A DNA stretch of 64,000 nt from Tetragenococcus halophilus subsp. halophilus DSM 20339 (GTDB lineage Bacteria > Bacillota > Bacilli > Lactobacillales > Enterococcaceae), in contig NZ_PXYA01000002.1 of NCBI RefSeq assembly GCF_003841405.1, positions 124,001 to 188,000 on the forward strand, given 5' to 3'. The position numbers were made by a program, and so were the translations under genes. The notes beneath the pieces are model-generated. The model made no database searches. It worked only from the letters and a program-made list of their open reading frames with translations, and was not told the DNA's origin. Below are positions 63,626-64,000 of the stretch, piece after piece. Position 1 is the first letter of the stretch. Each line of letters starts with the position of its first letter.

Positions 63626-64000
63626 CTATACCCGTGTGCGGCTACGACGTCCGCCACTTGTTGAGTTATTATCATTGTCATCTTGCTTATTACTTTGACT
63701 GCCATTACGTAATTTTTGTGTGGTCGCGTCAATTTCCTTTTGACTCAATTTCGGAATATTACCTAGAACAGTTAGCCCTAAATCATCAGTAATATAATGC
63801 GTATCCTTAATGGTACGGTCAAAAACTTCCCTTAAGAAGGCTATCGCAATCCCTACTAACAGACCCAAGATAAGACCGATCGCTAAATTCAAAGGACTAT
63901 TCGGCGAAACAGGTCGAGGACTAGCCGTCGCTCTTGAAACGATGGTCGTTCGATCCACGTTCGTTAAGACGTCTTGGACTGTTTCTTGAAAAACTTCCGC
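63626..64000 (-). CDS. cpsC: CpsC/Wzd-type chain-length regulator, partial
   Basis: The C-terminal end of a Wzz-type adaptor: a periplasmic piece (EVFQETVQDVLTNV, ASPRPVSPNSPL), the second membrane helix (LAIGLILGLLVGIAIAFLRE), and a cytoplasmic tail (RTIKDTHYITDDLGLTVLGN) that activates CpsD. The frame runs open through the right edge; the N-terminus is outside the window. The tail ends basic (RRSRTRV). Confidence 0.92.
   Translation of the reverse strand, partial: AEVFQETVQDVLTNVDRTTIVSRATASPRPVSPNSPLNLAIGLILGLLVGIAIAFLREVFDRTIKDTHYITDDLGLTVLGNIPKLSQKEIDATTQKLRNGSQSNKQDDNDNNSTSGGRRSRTRV

Overview
The window is low-GC Gram-positive DNA, most like the Enterococcaceae end of the Lactobacillales. 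A Tetragenococcus- or Enterococcus-type genome fits best, but this is judged by eye from protein style, strong AGGAGG ribosome sites, mannose- and mannitol-class PTS genes, a LicT/BglG system and a Wzd/Wze/CpsB capsule cluster; no database was consulted. Both ends are open: an IS256-type transposase runs off the left and the Wzd/CpsC gene runs off the right. No rRNA, tRNA or CRISPR array was seen.

Layout. 1-6.7 kb is insertion-sequence debris around a FetAB-type ABC exporter and a cupin: an IS256 fragment broken by an IS3 element with a -1 frameshift signal, then a truncated IS30 followed by a complete IS5/IS1182-like element. 6.7-24.4 kb is carbohydrate metabolism. It holds a DeoR-controlled polyol PTS operon of unusual content (ribulose-phosphate-epimerase-like, hexuloisomerase-like, mannitol-phosphate-dehydrogenase-like, EIIA, EIICB). 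It also holds a complete L-arabinose system (araB, araD, araA, sugar symporter, galM, araR) and a mannose-class PTS with a TTG-start SDR dehydrogenase and a transketolase stub.

24.7-43.3 kb is an accessory region dense with toxin-antitoxin and abortive-infection genes, many half-eroded: an AbiEi-like antitoxin whose toxin is reduced to 24 codons, an AbiF-type HEPN protein behind a small structured RNA, a GH25 lysozyme with DUF1659/DUF2922 genes, Fic, a Phd/YefM antitoxin with a decayed toxin, ComX-like and ComK-like regulators, MazEF, a RelB-like antitoxin and HicAB. A roughly 2.4 kb bglP-mazE unit is present twice. The first copy is intact with its LicT antiterminator and two RAT/terminator switches. 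The second has a nonsense codon in bglP and an internally deleted mazF, and abuts a broken Mga-like regulator.

43.5-49.4 kb holds an IS21 deletion derivative, a TrlF-type PHP-SMC ATPase (a likely defence gene), a decayed membrane protein and a possible HEPN protein. 49.5-64 kb is a leftward capsule/exopolysaccharide cluster: Wzd, Wze and CpsB regulators, a CapD-like dehydratase, an initiating sugar transferase, glycosyltransferases, Wzy, Wzx and the UDP-glucuronate/galacturonate enzymes. One nucleotidyltransferase-kinase gene is split at an A8 tract.

The best candidates for an under-described system are the AbiF HEPN protein with its terminator-like leader RNA (26541-27590), the TrlF-type gene (44658-47309), the ComX-like/ComK-like/DUF1659-DUF2922-lysozyme neighbourhood (28.2-32.6 kb) and the hybrid polyol operon (6.7-12 kb).
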